Shown: positions 30,003 to 39,211 of the stretch, piece by piece
How positions within the stretch are numbered: the first letter of the stretch is position 1
Layout: the number at the start of each line of letters is the position of its first letter
NCBI RefSeq assembly: GCF_000186865.1
Contig: NW_008705565.1
Coordinates: 1,759,686-1,823,685, forward strand
Length of the DNA: 64,000 nt
Direction of reading: 5' to 3'
DNA from: Aureococcus anophagefferens
Taxonomy: Eukaryota > Sar > Pelagophyceae > Pelagomonadales > Pelagomonadaceae
The notes under the pieces: model-generated
Database searches by the model: none
Seen by the model: the letters and a program-made list of their open reading frames with translations, nothing else
What the model was told of the DNA's origin: nothing
Position numbers and translations under genes: made by a program

Positions 30003-30024
30003 ATTTGGCCGGCGGGATATGTTA
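29974..30024. repeat. 17-bp direct repeat
   Basis: GCCGGCGGGATATGTTA at 29974-29990 and 30008-30024, straddling the end of the preceding gene. Unit period is 34 bp. Confidence 0.85.
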
Positions 30025-30098
30025 CGATGCCCCGTCTCGGCGCCCCGCGGACGGGTCTCCGACGCGTCTCCCGGCGAGCTTACGTCCTTCCCCCGGCG

Positions 30099-30530
30099 TC
30101 ACGCGGCGGCGGCGGGCGCGGGCCTCGTCAGGTCGCCGAGGATGCGGTCCACGGTGCCGCGCGCGTGGCCCTCCTCGGCGACGAGGCCCAGGACGTGCTC
30201 CGCGAGGAGGTTCGCGAAGGCCGTCATCGGGTCGCACTCCGGGTACTTGCGGAGCGCCATCTGATAGAGCGCCTCGAGGAAGTGGTTGTAGTCGAGGCGC
30301 CGCTCGCCGTGGGCGACGGCGTGGGAGAAGATGATGTCCGTGTCCGACTTGGTGAAGTACTTGGTGTAGAGGTCCGGCGTCTGGTTGCAGAGCTTGGCCC
30401 AGTTCACGTTGTCGAGGCGCTGCTCGCTCTTGCCCGACGCCGACGTGCGGCCGAAGCGGCAGTAGTGGTGGAACACGGCCTTGAGCACCTCGTGCGTGCT
30501 GTGGTCCTCGGGCAGCGCAAAGCGCTCCAT
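30099..30530 (-). CDS. p25-alpha/TPPP-family protein
   Basis: 143 residues. Core p25-alpha features: NVNWAKLCNQTPDLYTK, SDTDIIFSHAVAHGERRLDY and FLEALYQMALRKYPE, in the order found in TPPP and in flagellar p25-alpha proteins of protists. Such proteins bind and bundle microtubules. The C-terminal ~35 residues are a helical extension. Together with the BBOF1-like and kinesin-13 genes it fits a flagellate cell. Confidence 0.85.
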   Translation of the reverse strand: MERFALPEDHSTHEVLKAVFHHYCRFGRTSASGKSEQRLDNVNWAKLCNQTPDLYTKYFTKSDTDIIFSHAVAHGERRLDYNHFLEALYQMALRKYPECDPMTAFANLLAEHVLGLVAEEGHARGTVDRILGDLTRPAPAAAA

Positions 30531-30690
30531 GCCGCCCCGCGGACGCCGCGGCGCGACGACGTTCCAGCCCGCTCGGCGGGGCAGCCTCTCGTTGCGGCGG
30601 CAGCATCGGCCCAGGCACCAGGTGGCTGAAGCTGTCGCTGAGGTGCCACCGCATGGGCCATCAGCTCGGCCAGCTCTCGATAGGACCTGC

Positions 30691-31443
30691 ATGCCGGCGC
30701 GCCGCTTCCCGTTGCCACTCCTCGCGATGGCAGCCCTCGCCTCGACGCTGCAGCCGCGCACGCAGACCATCTCCTTCGCGCGGCACGGCCAGGCGCAGCA
30801 CAACGTGCGCGCGGAGCGCATGCGCGACGAGGGCTGCGACTTCGACGCGTTCATCGCGCAGATGAAGGTCGACGACGCCTTCGACGCGGAGCTCACGGAG
30901 CGGGGGCGGGAGGAGGCGCGCGCGGCCCACGCGGCGCTGCCCGCGGGCGTTTCGCCGGAGCTCGTCGTCGCGTCGCCGCTGAGCCGCGCCATCGAGACCG
31001 CGCGGATCCTCTACCCGGACCGCGCCGCCGCGGGGACCTTCGTCGCCGTCGAGGAGCTGCGCGAGTGGAGCGGCCAGCTCGAGAACGGCCGGCGGCGGCC
31101 GAGCGCGGAGCTCGCGGCCAAGTTCCCGGGGCTCGACGTGGCGCAGCTGCCGGCCGACGAGACGAACTGGGACCCCGTCGACCTCGAGGCCGAGGCGTCC
31201 GTCGCGGCGCGGGGGCTCGCCGCGCTGGCCTGGCTGGCGAAACGGCCCGAGGACAGGATCGCCGTCGTCGCCCACGGCGGCTTGCTGGCGGTGCTCTTCG
31301 ACGGGCCGCACCACGGCGGCCACACGACGGACTTCGTCGACGACCCGGACAACGTCCTCGGCCCGCGCTTCGCGAACTGCGAGGTGCGCACCGTGCGCGT
31401 GACGACGCACCCGGGACCGAGGTACGTTGTTTCGCGAGTGTAA
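30691..31443 (+). CDS. Histidine phosphatase superfamily (phosphoglycerate mutase-like) protein
   Basis: 250 residues. The N-terminal RHG motif is present (ISFARHGQAQHNVRAER), with TERGREEAR, the SPLSRAIETARILYP motif and the late catalytic histidine in VVAHGGLLAVLFD. These are the full catalytic set of branch-1 histidine phosphatases. About 25 residues precede the fold and are moderately hydrophobic. The substrate cannot be assigned: small phosphoesters and protein phosphates are both known for this family. Intronless; starts about 160 bp from the divergent p25-alpha gene. Confidence 0.85.
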   Translation: MPARRFPLPLLAMAALASTLQPRTQTISFARHGQAQHNVRAERMRDEGCDFDAFIAQMKVDDAFDAELTERGREEARAAHAALPAGVSPELVVASPLSRAIETARILYPDRAAAGTFVAVEELREWSGQLENGRRRPSAELAAKFPGLDVAQLPADETNWDPVDLEAEASVAARGLAALAWLAKRPEDRIAVVAHGGLLAVLFDGPHHGGHTTDFVDDPDNVLGPRFANCEVRTVRVTTHPGPRYVVSRV

Positions 31444-31547
31444 AAAGGTCAACATCACTGCATGTTGAGGTCGAGGCTCGGTCCGCCGGAGAGCGCGCGG
31501 GACCGATCCCTCGTCCCTCGTGCGACGTGCTCCCACCTGCTGAGACG

Positions 31548-33377
31548 ATGACGACGCCGTTGAAGAAGGCGAAAGACACTAACGCACGCGTTGCGCTCGA
31601 CTGGGAGCAGGAGCTCCACCGGCTCGTGCGCCTCGTGGGCGACGACGCCGAGGCGCTCGAGCGCGCCGCCAGCGCCGTCGGCGGCGGCGCGGCGGACGAC
31701 TCGCCCGCGGTGGCCGCGATCGCGCGCCACTGCGCCGCCGGCCCGGCGAACGCGACGGCGCTCGCGGCGTCGGCGCTCATGTACGCGCACACGCGCGCGG
31801 AGCAGCGCGAGGTCCTCGACGCGTTCGAAGCGTCGCAGCGCGACATCGACGAGGTCGTGCGCGCCGTCGAGGTCATCGAGATCTCCGACGACGAGGCGGA
31901 GGACGTCCTCGCCGTCGCGGACTCGGACAGCGACGTCGAGCTCGTCGACCCGCCCGCGGCGGACGACGACGCGGCGCTGGCCCGGCGCCTCGCCGCGGAC
32001 GAGCGGCGGGCCGAGCGCGCGCGCCGCCGCCAGAGCGACGCGGACGCCAAGGTCGCGCGCGACCTCGAGCGCGCGGACGACGACGCGCGCCGCCGCCAGA
32101 GCGACGCCGACGAAAAGTTCGCGCGCGAGCTCGCCGGCGCCGGCGCGGCGGCGGCGGCGGCCGGCGCGGCGGCGCCCGCGGCCGGCGGCGAGTTCCGGGC
32201 GCTGCGCGTCGTCGTCCCCGGCGGCGACTCGGTGCGCCTCCGGCGCGTCCCCGCGGGGCGCGCGCTCGCGCTGATCTTCGAGCTCGTGCGCGAGCGCCTC
32301 GGCCTCGGGCCGCGCGACGACCCGCTCGCGACCTTCGCGCTCCTCGCGCCCGACGGCCGCCCGTTCTCGCGCGCCGAGATCCGCGAGACGACGATCGGCG
32401 CCGTCTGGGCCGGGCGCTCCGTCGTGCGCGTCGAGCGCCGCGCGAGCGTCGGCGCGGTCGTCCGGGGCGCGGGCGCCTTCGTCGGCCGCTGCGAGGTCAT
32501 GCGCCTCAAGACGCCGACGGGCATCTTCTCCCCCATCGTCGTCGTCCGCGACTTCGCGGGCGACCGCGGCCTGCGCGTCTCGCGCCTCGTCGAGCGGCAC
32601 TGCGACGCGCGCCAGAACGTCGGCAGCCGCGTGGCCACGGGCCAGCTCCGGGCGACCAAGGCCATCCGCGCCTACGCGAAAGCCGCGCGGAACGCCGCGC
32701 CGGCGCCGGCGGCGCCCGGGCCGCGCGCCGCGCCGTCCCTGCTCACGGCGGCCGCGGACGGCATGCGCAGCGGCAAGCACGGCGGCATGCGGCCCATCCC
32801 GCTGAATTCGCGTGGCACCGTCATCGGCGGCGGCGGCTTCGGCGGCGGCGGCGGCTTCGGTGGCGGCGGCGGCGCCTACGGCCGCGTCGCGGAGGCCTTT
32901 TCGGAGATCGCCGACGAGGTCCTCGACCTCGCGGAGGAGGCCGTGCGCGACGCTTCGCTCCTGCCCGCCGACGGGCGACTGGCCGACGACGCGACGCGGC
33001 GCCTCGCCGCCGCCGCGCTCTCGAACCGGCGCGCCTACTACCTCGCCCAGGCGATCATGTACCCCGCGTCGGGCTCGCTCCCGAACCACGTCGACGGCAT
33101 GGGCCACTGGGTCGTCCTCTTCAGCCTCGGCAACTCGGCTCGATTCCACTGCGGCACGCCCAGCGGGGGGGCGCCGGGCGGCGCCATCTACGGGGCGACG
33201 GCGGGCGACGCGAAGTTCGACTTCGACTTCCGATCCGGCGACGCGCTCGTCTTCAACGGCGCGCCGGCCCACCTGGCGCTCCACGGCATGTCCCACGTCG
33301 CGCCCAACTCCCAGCCCAAGGGGCTCCCCGACTGGCTCCGGAACACGCGCGTCAGCGTGCAGATCCGCCAGGCGTAA
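31548..33377 (+). CDS. AlkB-like 2OG-Fe(II) dioxygenase with N-terminal UIM-like repeats
   Basis: 609 residues, intronless. The C-terminal ~150 residues fit the AlkB fold: His514-x-Asp516 in NHVDGMGHWVVLF, distal His579 in HLALHGMSHV, and the 2OG-binding R-x5-R at Arg601/Arg607 (RVSVQIR). AlkB enzymes oxidatively demethylate nucleic acids or proteins. Ahead of it lie a Gly/Phe stretch (GGGGFGGGGGFGGGGG), a beta-grasp-like region, and three acidic-flanked helices (DDDAALARRLAADE, AKVARDLERADDD, EKFARELAGAG) resembling ubiquitin-interacting motifs. SVEVIEISDDE-like acidic text before them may be SUMO-binding. The N-terminal reading is inference. Confidence 0.8.
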   Translation: MTTPLKKAKDTNARVALDWEQELHRLVRLVGDDAEALERAASAVGGGAADDSPAVAAIARHCAAGPANATALAASALMYAHTRAEQREVLDAFEASQRDIDEVVRAVEVIEISDDEAEDVLAVADSDSDVELVDPPAADDDAALARRLAADERRAERARRRQSDADAKVARDLERADDDARRRQSDADEKFARELAGAGAAAAAAGAAAPAAGGEFRALRVVVPGGDSVRLRRVPAGRALALIFELVRERLGLGPRDDPLATFALLAPDGRPFSRAEIRETTIGAVWAGRSVVRVERRASVGAVVRGAGAFVGRCEVMRLKTPTGIFSPIVVVRDFAGDRGLRVSRLVERHCDARQNVGSRVATGQLRATKAIRAYAKAARNAAPAPAAPGPRAAPSLLTAAADGMRSGKHGGMRPIPLNSRGTVIGGGGFGGGGGFGGGGGAYGRVAEAFSEIADEVLDLAEEAVRDASLLPADGRLADDATRRLAAAALSNRRAYYLAQAIMYPASGSLPNHVDGMGHWVVLFSLGNSARFHCGTPSGGAPGGAIYGATAGDAKFDFDFRSGDALVFNGAPAHLALHGMSHVAPNSQPKGLPDWLRNTRVSVQIRQA

Positions 33378-33479
33378 GCCCGTACGTGTACGGCAACTTC
33401 GGGGGCCATATTTTGTTGACCCTCGCGACGACAAATCGTTAGCATCGGGACGAAGCGCCGCGCGGGGACGGGAGGCGCG

Positions 33480-34361
33480 ATGTTTGGTGACTTCGACAAC
33501 CCCGAATCGATGATTATGTGGTGCGCTCGAGGCCCACGGAGCCCGACGAGTCCCCCTCGAGTTCGACACTTCTTCCGGGGCCATGGGAAGCCGCCGGCGC
33601 CGCCAGCGCCGGCGCCGAAGAAGAAGGCCGTCGTCCCGAAGACGCCTGACATCGAACACATCATGGCCATCACGCCACCATCGCGCCGCCCGCTCGGCGA
33701 GCTCGACGCGAACTCGTTAACCGCTCGCGCGATCGCGACGCCCGCGAAGCCGTCGCGCGAGATCCCGTTCGCGATCGCCGAGCCCGTCGCGACGCCCGCG
33801 GAGATCACCGAGTGGAAGAAACCGGCGCGCGGCCGCGGGGGCGTCGCCATCGTCGCGGCGGTCGTCTGCGCGATCGTCTACGCGACGCACGTCTCCCGCG
33901 CGGCGCCGCCGACGATGCTCCTCGAGAAGCCGCCGCCGAACTACGTGCTCGTGCCGCCGCGCCCCGCGCCGACCACGGCCGCGCCCACGCCGGAGCCGCG
34001 CGTCGTGCGGGAGAGCCTCGCGCCGGCCGTCCCGGCCGCTCCGGAGCCAGTCCCGGCCTCTCCGAAGGCCCGCACCGAACCGTTCGCGCCCATCGTCCCC
34101 GCGGAGCCCTTCGTCTTCCTCTGCCCCGGCGCCCCAGACGACGCCGCGACGGACCCCGGCGCCCCGGACGCCGCCGCGACGGTACGCGTCGCGCCGCGCC
34201 AGCCCTCGCTCGACTTCCGCCACTCCCGCGTCCTCGTCGTCCACCCGGCCGCCCGCCTGCGCGGCCGGGCCGAGCGACTCCTCGCGCTGGCTCGCCTCCT
34301 CATCAAGCCCTTCCGCCCGCCGCCCCGCGCGGCGTGCATCACGCCTTTCTCATGCGTGTGA
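33480..34361 (+). CDS. Proline-rich single-pass membrane protein, unknown
   Basis: 293 residues. One hydrophobic helix near residue 125 (GVAIVAAVVCAIVYATHV) divides a basic, Pro-rich N-terminal part from a long Pro/Ala-rich region (PRPAPTTAAPTPEPRVV). No signal peptide, so type II or tail-in topology is likely. No catalytic motif or known family. Low-complexity composition makes the far C-terminus (LLALARLLIKPFRPP) uncertain. Confidence 0.5.
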   Translation: MFGDFDNPESMIMWCARGPRSPTSPPRVRHFFRGHGKPPAPPAPAPKKKAVVPKTPDIEHIMAITPPSRRPLGELDANSLTARAIATPAKPSREIPFAIAEPVATPAEITEWKKPARGRGGVAIVAAVVCAIVYATHVSRAAPPTMLLEKPPPNYVLVPPRPAPTTAAPTPEPRVVRESLAPAVPAAPEPVPASPKARTEPFAPIVPAEPFVFLCPGAPDDAATDPGAPDAAATVRVAPRQPSLDFRHSRVLVVHPAARLRGRAERLLALARLLIKPFRPPPRAACITPFSCV

Positions 34362-34438
34362 ATTCCGCGAAGTAACGCCATGAAGTCTATACAGCTCGAG
34401 TCTAGCCAGTCCTCGACCAAAAGGGTCTTGAATGGTAC

Positions 34439-37093
34439 TTACGCCTGCATGGCCTGGGTGAGCTCGTCGCGGACCGCGCGGAGCGTCTGGAGCTCGCCGG
34501 AGGCGTCGCGCGCGACGATGTTGACGAGGTTGTCGATGACGCGGGCCTTGGCGTCGAGCTTCGACTGGACGACGCGGAGCTTGTCGTCGAACTTCTTCTC
34601 GAGCGCGGCGAGGCGCTGCGCGACGTCGTCCCGGTAGGCGCGCTCCTGCTCGTCGTCGCTCTTCCGCCGCTCCTCGGCCGCGCGCAGCGCCTCCTCGCGC
34701 CGCGCCTCGATCGCGGCGAACTTGGCCTCCGACGCGGCGGCCGCCGCCTTGGCGAGCTCGTCGTCCTTGGCCTGCTTCTGCGCGGCGCGCTCGTCGTCGG
34801 CCTGCTGCTTCTGCGCGAGGCGCTCGTCGACGGCGGCGAACTTGGCGTCGACGCCCGCGGCCGTCGTCTTCGCCGAGTCGTCGTCCTTTTGCTGCTTCTG
34901 TTGCAGGCGCTCGTCGAGGGCCGCGAACTTGGCGTCGACGTCCGCCTTGGTCGTCGCCGCGTGAGCATCGTCTTTTTCCTGCTTCTGCTTGAGCCGCTCG
35001 TCGATCGCGGAGAATTTCCCGTCGACTTCGGCCTTGGTCGCCGCCGCGAGCGTGTCGTCCTTCTCCTGCTTCTGCGTGAATCGCGCGTCGACGTCCGCCT
35101 TGGTCGTCGCCGCGTGAGCATCGTCTTTTTCCTGCTTCTGCTTGAGCCGCTCGTCGACCGCGGAGAATTTCCCGTCGACTTCGGCCTTGGTCGCCGCGGC
35201 CGAAGCGTCGTCCTTCTCCTGCTTCTGCTGGCGCTGCTCCTCGAGGACCCGGAATTTCTCGTCGAGCGCCGCCTTGGTCGTCGCCGCGAGCGCGTCGTCC
35301 GCCGCCTGCTTCTGCTGGAAGCGCTCGTCGACGTCGGCCTTGGCCTTGGCCGCGAGCGCGTCGTCCTCGACCCGCTTCGCCGCGAGCGCGGCGGCCGCGT
35401 CGCTCGCCGCCGTGGCGATGGCGGCGTCCTGGACCTGGTTGTGCTCGTCGGCCATGACGGCGACGGCCTCGACGTTCGTGACGCGCTCCGCGAGCGCCGC
35501 GTCCGCGGCCGCGTTCTCCTTGGCCGCGGCGTCCGCCTTGCCGAGGCGCTGGTCGAGCGCGAGCTGCTTCTTGAGCGCCGCCTCCTCGTCCGCCTGCAGC
35601 TGCTCCTGGCGCCGCGCCTCGGCGGCGGCGAACTTGGCCTCGACCTCGGTCTTCGTCGTCGCCGCGAGCGCGTCGTCCTGCTCCTGCTTCTGCTTCAACC
35701 GCTCGTCGATCGCGGTGAACTTGCCGTCGACCTCGGTCTTCGTCGCGGCAACCAACGCGTCGTCCTGTTCCTGCTTCTGCTTCAATCGCTCGTCGAGGGC
35801 CGTAAATTTGCCGTCGACCTCGGCCTTGGTCGCCGTCGCCACTTCGTCGTCTTTCTGCTGCTTCTGCTGGCGCTGCTCCTCCATGGCCGCGAATTTGGCA
35901 TCGAGCTCGGTCTTCGTCGACGCCGCCAACGCGTCGTCCTTCTCCTGCTTTTGGGCGAATTTCGCGTCGACGTCCGCTTTCGTCGTCGTCGCCAGTTCGT
36001 CGTCTTTTTGCTGCTTCTGCTTCAGTCGCTCGTCGAGGGCCGCGAACTTGGCGTCCACCTCGGTCTTCGTCGTCGCCGCCGATTCGTCGTCCTTCTGCTG
36101 CTTCTGCGCGAATCGCTCGTCGATCGCCGCGAACTTGCCGTCGACCTCGGTCTTTGTCGTCGCGGCCAATTCGTCGTCCTTCTCTTGCTTCTGCTTCAAC
36201 CGCTCGTCGATGGCGGCGAATTTGCCGTCCACCTCCGTCTTCGTCGTCGCCGCCAAGGCGTCGTCCTGCTCCTGCTTCTGCTTGAACTTTGCGTCCACGT
36301 CCGTCTTCGTCGTTGCGGCCAACGCGTCGTCCGTCTCCTGCTTCTGCTTGAACTGCTCGTCGATGGCGGTGAACTTGGCGTCGACCTCAGCCTTGGTCGT
36401 CGCGGCCAACGCGTCGTCCGTCTCCTGCTTCTGCTTGAACTGCTCGTCGATGGCGGTGAACTTGGCGTCGACCTCAGCCTTGGACGTCGCCGCGAGCGCG
36501 TCGTCCTTCTCCTGCTTCTGCTTGAACTGCTCGTCGATCGCGGTAAGCTTTCCGTCGACCTCGGCCTTCGTCGTCGCCGCCAAGGCGTCGTCCTGCTCCT
36601 GCTTCTGCTTGAACCGCGCGTCGACGTCGGCCTTCGCCGCCGCCGCGAGCTCGCCGTCCTTCGTCTGCTTCTGCTCGAGCGCGGCGCGCATGTCGCCGGC
36701 CACCTTGGCGATGGCGGTCTCCTGGGCCTGGTTCGTCTCGTCGGCGAGGACGGCGACGGCCTCGACGTTCGTGACGCGCTCCGCGAGCGACCCGTCCGCG
36801 GCGGCGTTGGCCTTGGCCGCGGCGCGCACGTCCGCGAGCTCGCCGTCGCGCGCCGCCTTGGCCTGCGCCGTCGTCGCCTTGATGGCCTCGAACTGCTGCA
36901 GGACGTCGACGTCGCGGATGACGAGGACCTCGCGCGCCTCGAGGCGCGGCGCGACGAAGCGGCCGCTGCCCTCGCAGGTGCCGTCGTCGTGGACGGCGAA
37001 TTTCAGGGACGAGTCGCTGCCGCGCACGGGGAAGAGCTGCGCCGCGGCAGGCGCCGCGGCGAGCGCAACGATTACCTTCCGCAAAACACCCAT
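34439..37093 (-). CDS. Secreted long coiled-coil repeat protein
   Basis: 884 residues, intronless. An N-terminal signal peptide ([19 protein letters not shown]) precedes a short Cys-containing head. About 650 residues are then built from KQKQEKDDALAATTKAEVDG-type repeats. Units are 22 or 29 residues long, differing by one heptad, and alternate. Two non-repeat spacers containing AERVTNVEAVAVLADE/MADE are themselves duplicated. Strong heptads of Ala/Leu/Phe with Lys/Glu/Asp predict a long rod. Likely structural and extracellular or in the secretory system. No relative recognised beyond generic coiled coils. Confidence 0.75.
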   Translation of the reverse strand: MGVLRKVIVALAAAPAAAQLFPVRGSDSSLKFAVHDDGTCEGSGRFVAPRLEAREVLVIRDVDVLQQFEAIKATTAQAKAARDGELADVRAAAKANAAADGSLAERVTNVEAVAVLADETNQAQETAIAKVAGDMRAALEQKQTKDGELAAAAKADVDARFKQKQEQDDALAATTKAEVDGKLTAIDEQFKQKQEKDDALAATSKAEVDAKFTAIDEQFKQKQETDDALAATTKAEVDAKFTAIDEQFKQKQETDDALAATTKTDVDAKFKQKQEQDDALAATTKTEVDGKFAAIDERLKQKQEKDDELAATTKTEVDGKFAAIDERFAQKQQKDDESAATTKTEVDAKFAALDERLKQKQQKDDELATTTKADVDAKFAQKQEKDDALAASTKTELDAKFAAMEEQRQQKQQKDDEVATATKAEVDGKFTALDERLKQKQEQDDALVAATKTEVDGKFTAIDERLKQKQEQDDALAATTKTEVEAKFAAAEARRQEQLQADEEAALKKQLALDQRLGKADAAAKENAAADAALAERVTNVEAVAVMADEHNQVQDAAIATAASDAAAALAAKRVEDDALAAKAKADVDERFQQKQAADDALAATTKAALDEKFRVLEEQRQQKQEKDDASAAATKAEVDGKFSAVDERLKQKQEKDDAHAATTKADVDARFTQKQEKDDTLAAATKAEVDGKFSAIDERLKQKQEKDDAHAATTKADVDAKFAALDERLQQKQQKDDDSAKTTAAGVDAKFAAVDERLAQKQQADDERAAQKQAKDDELAKAAAAASEAKFAAIEARREEALRAAEERRKSDDEQERAYRDDVAQRLAALEKKFDDKLRVVQSKLDAKARVIDNLVNIVARDASGELQTLRAVRDELTQAMQA
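34900..36640 (-). repeat. Coding repeats of 66 and 87 bp (153-bp higher-order unit)
   Basis: The word GTGAGCATCGTCTTTTTCCT recurs at 34961 and 35114, 153 bp apart, equal to one 66-bp plus one 87-bp unit; the intervening sequence is nearly identical. Another nearly perfect pair lies at about 36340-36490. Recent local amplification within the coiled-coil gene. Confidence 0.85.
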
Positions 37094-37227
37094 CGTCTAC
37101 TGGATCGGCGGTGAGTGGTCCGCTTGAATGGGGCTGCCTCGGCGAGAGGAAAGTTACCGATGTTGATGATCGGCAAGGATTCATGCTGCACTTTTCACAC
37201 ACACACGGTCGATCTGGGGGCAGCCAT

Positions 37228-39135
37228 ATGAGCGGCGAGACGCGGCGGCGCCGGGAGCGGCGGGCGTGGGCGCTGCCCATCGTCGCGTCCGTCGTCGTCG
37301 CGGCGTCCGTCGTCGCCTGGCGCGGCGGCGCGATCGCGAAGCGCCGCACGGCGGCGCTCTCGACCCTGAGCCGGTCCGACGACGACGACGCGGCGGCGTC
37401 GAAGCACGGCAGCAAGCGCGACGGCGACGACGCGGGCGACGACGCGGCGGCGTCGAAGCACGGCGGCAGGCGCGACGGCGACGACGCGGGCGACGACGCC
37501 GCGACGAACACCGCGGACGACGACGCCGGCGCCGACGACGCCGCGGGCGTCGGCGGCGGCCCGGATCCCGAGGACCCGCCGCACCTCGTGCTCATCCTCG
37601 CGGACGACATGGGCTACAACGACATCGGCTACAACCGGGCGCCGCACCAGACGAACCAGGTGTCGACGCCCTTCCTGGACGAGCTCGCGTCCGAAGGGGT
37701 CACGCTCACGCGCTACTACACGCAGTGCGACTGCTCGCCGAGCCGCGGCGCGCTGCTGACGGGCCTCTACCCGGCGTCGACGGGCCTCTATCACGGCGTC
37801 ATCGTCACCCAGAGCCACTGGGGTCTGCCCCTCGAGTACCACCTCATCCCCCAGTTCCTGCCGTCGCGGTACCGGAGCCACGCGATCGGCAAGTGGGACG
37901 TGGGCCACTACACGTGGAACCACGTGCCCACGGGCCGGGGCTTCCACTCCTACGTCGGTTTCTATGGGACGGACATCGATTATTACACGCACGAGATCGG
38001 CGCGGGCTGCAACTCCTACAACTGCAGCTCCGCGATCAAGCGGTGCATGAACGACAGCATCACGGACCTCAACTACGACGGCGCGGCCACGGGCGACGAG
38101 TACTACAACCGCTACTCCACGGACATCTTCACGGACCGCGCCGTCGAACTGCTGCGGACGGAGAGCGCGAGGAACCCCCTGTTCCTCTACGTCGCGTTCA
38201 ACGCCGTGCACGGGCCCCTCGAGGCCGACGACGCGACGATCGACCGCTTCAACGCCAGCTTTTTATACGAGGCGCGCACGGAGCGCGCGACCTTCGCCGC
38301 GGCGGCGCTCCTCATGGACCGGGCCGTCGAGTCCATCGTCAAGACCATGCACGCGGTCGGCGCGTACGACAACTCGATCGTGCTCTTCGCGAGCGACAAC
38401 GGCGCGACGCTCGCGCAGACGGGCGGCGGCTCGAACTGGCCCCTGCGGGGCTCGAAGTTCACGCCCTACGAGGGCGGCGTGCGCGTCCCCGCCTTTTTGC
38501 ACTCGCCGCTCCTCGGGAGCGGCCGCCGCGGCATCACGCACGCGGGTTTATTCCACGTCACGGACATCCTGCCGACGCTCGTCCACGCCGCCGGCGGGTC
38601 GCCGCCGTCGGACATCGACGGCGTCAACCAGTACCACGCCCTCTTCGGCTCCGACGCCACGGCGTCGAGCCCGCGGGCCGACGTTCTCGTGCACGTCGAC
38701 GTCTACGGCTACGAGACGGAGGCCATGGGCCTCGCGACGGGCGCCTACATCGAGGGCGACCTCAAGGTCGTCGTCAACGCCACGGAGGCGACGTGGTGCG
38801 CGCCGGACTCGGAGACGTACCGCTACGCGGACGAGTGCTGGGACCTGCCCGCGACGTACTGCGACAAGGTCGCGGAGAACAAGAGCGGCTACGCGGCCTA
38901 CTTCCACAAGACGTACCTCTTCGACCTGAGCGTCGACCCGGAGGAGCAGCACGACCTCAAGGACGCCATGCCCGCCAAGTTCCGGAAGCTCTACGCGGCC
39001 TTCCAGGCCCACGTCGACGACCTCCACGCGATGGAGTACAAGAACACGTGCACGAAGAGCGACGACTGCGACGAGGTCTACATGCGCTGGATCGACAACG
39101 GCTGCGTCGTGAGCCCCTGGGGAGACACGTTCTAG
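37228..39135 (+). CDS. Membrane-anchored arylsulfatase (sulfatase family)
   Basis: 635 residues from ATG 37228; earlier in-frame ATGs are possible. A type II anchor (LPIVASVVVAASVVAW) and an acidic stalk with a duplicated SKHG-RDGDDAGDDAA unit lead to a sulfatase domain. Metal ligands DD in LILADDMGYNDIGYN; active-site CSPSRGALLTG with Cys169 as the residue expected to become formylglycine; GKWDVGH; FASDNGA further on. It resembles arylsulfatase B-type enzymes that remove sulfate from polysaccharides, which fits marine sulfated glycans. Several N-glycosylation sequons agree with lumenal location. Intronless. Confidence 0.92.
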   Translation: MSGETRRRRERRAWALPIVASVVVAASVVAWRGGAIAKRRTAALSTLSRSDDDDAAASKHGSKRDGDDAGDDAAASKHGGRRDGDDAGDDAATNTADDDAGADDAAGVGGGPDPEDPPHLVLILADDMGYNDIGYNRAPHQTNQVSTPFLDELASEGVTLTRYYTQCDCSPSRGALLTGLYPASTGLYHGVIVTQSHWGLPLEYHLIPQFLPSRYRSHAIGKWDVGHYTWNHVPTGRGFHSYVGFYGTDIDYYTHEIGAGCNSYNCSSAIKRCMNDSITDLNYDGAATGDEYYNRYSTDIFTDRAVELLRTESARNPLFLYVAFNAVHGPLEADDATIDRFNASFLYEARTERATFAAAALLMDRAVESIVKTMHAVGAYDNSIVLFASDNGATLAQTGGGSNWPLRGSKFTPYEGGVRVPAFLHSPLLGSGRRGITHAGLFHVTDILPTLVHAAGGSPPSDIDGVNQYHALFGSDATASSPRADVLVHVDVYGYETEAMGLATGAYIEGDLKVVVNATEATWCAPDSETYRYADECWDLPATYCDKVAENKSGYAAYFHKTYLFDLSVDPEEQHDLKDAMPAKFRKLYAAFQAHVDDLHAMEYKNTCTKSDDCDEVYMRWIDNGCVVSPWGDTF

Positions 39136-39211
39136 TTCATGTTGGGAAACGGGGGCCGCGGCGCGGCGCCGCGCGCGACGTCGGCGGCGGCGGCGGCCGC
39201 GCCGCGCCGCG

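Noticed and set aside
29974..30024. Possible CRISPR or transposon end from the 17-bp direct repeat
   Set aside because: Only two copies with a 17-bp spacer in a eukaryotic gene end; no array, no inverted ends.
34889..37114. Plus-strand ORF of Leu/Arg repeats opposite the coiled-coil gene
   Set aside because: Repeat periodicity is inherited from the real gene, which has a signal peptide and heptads; the antisense product has neither.
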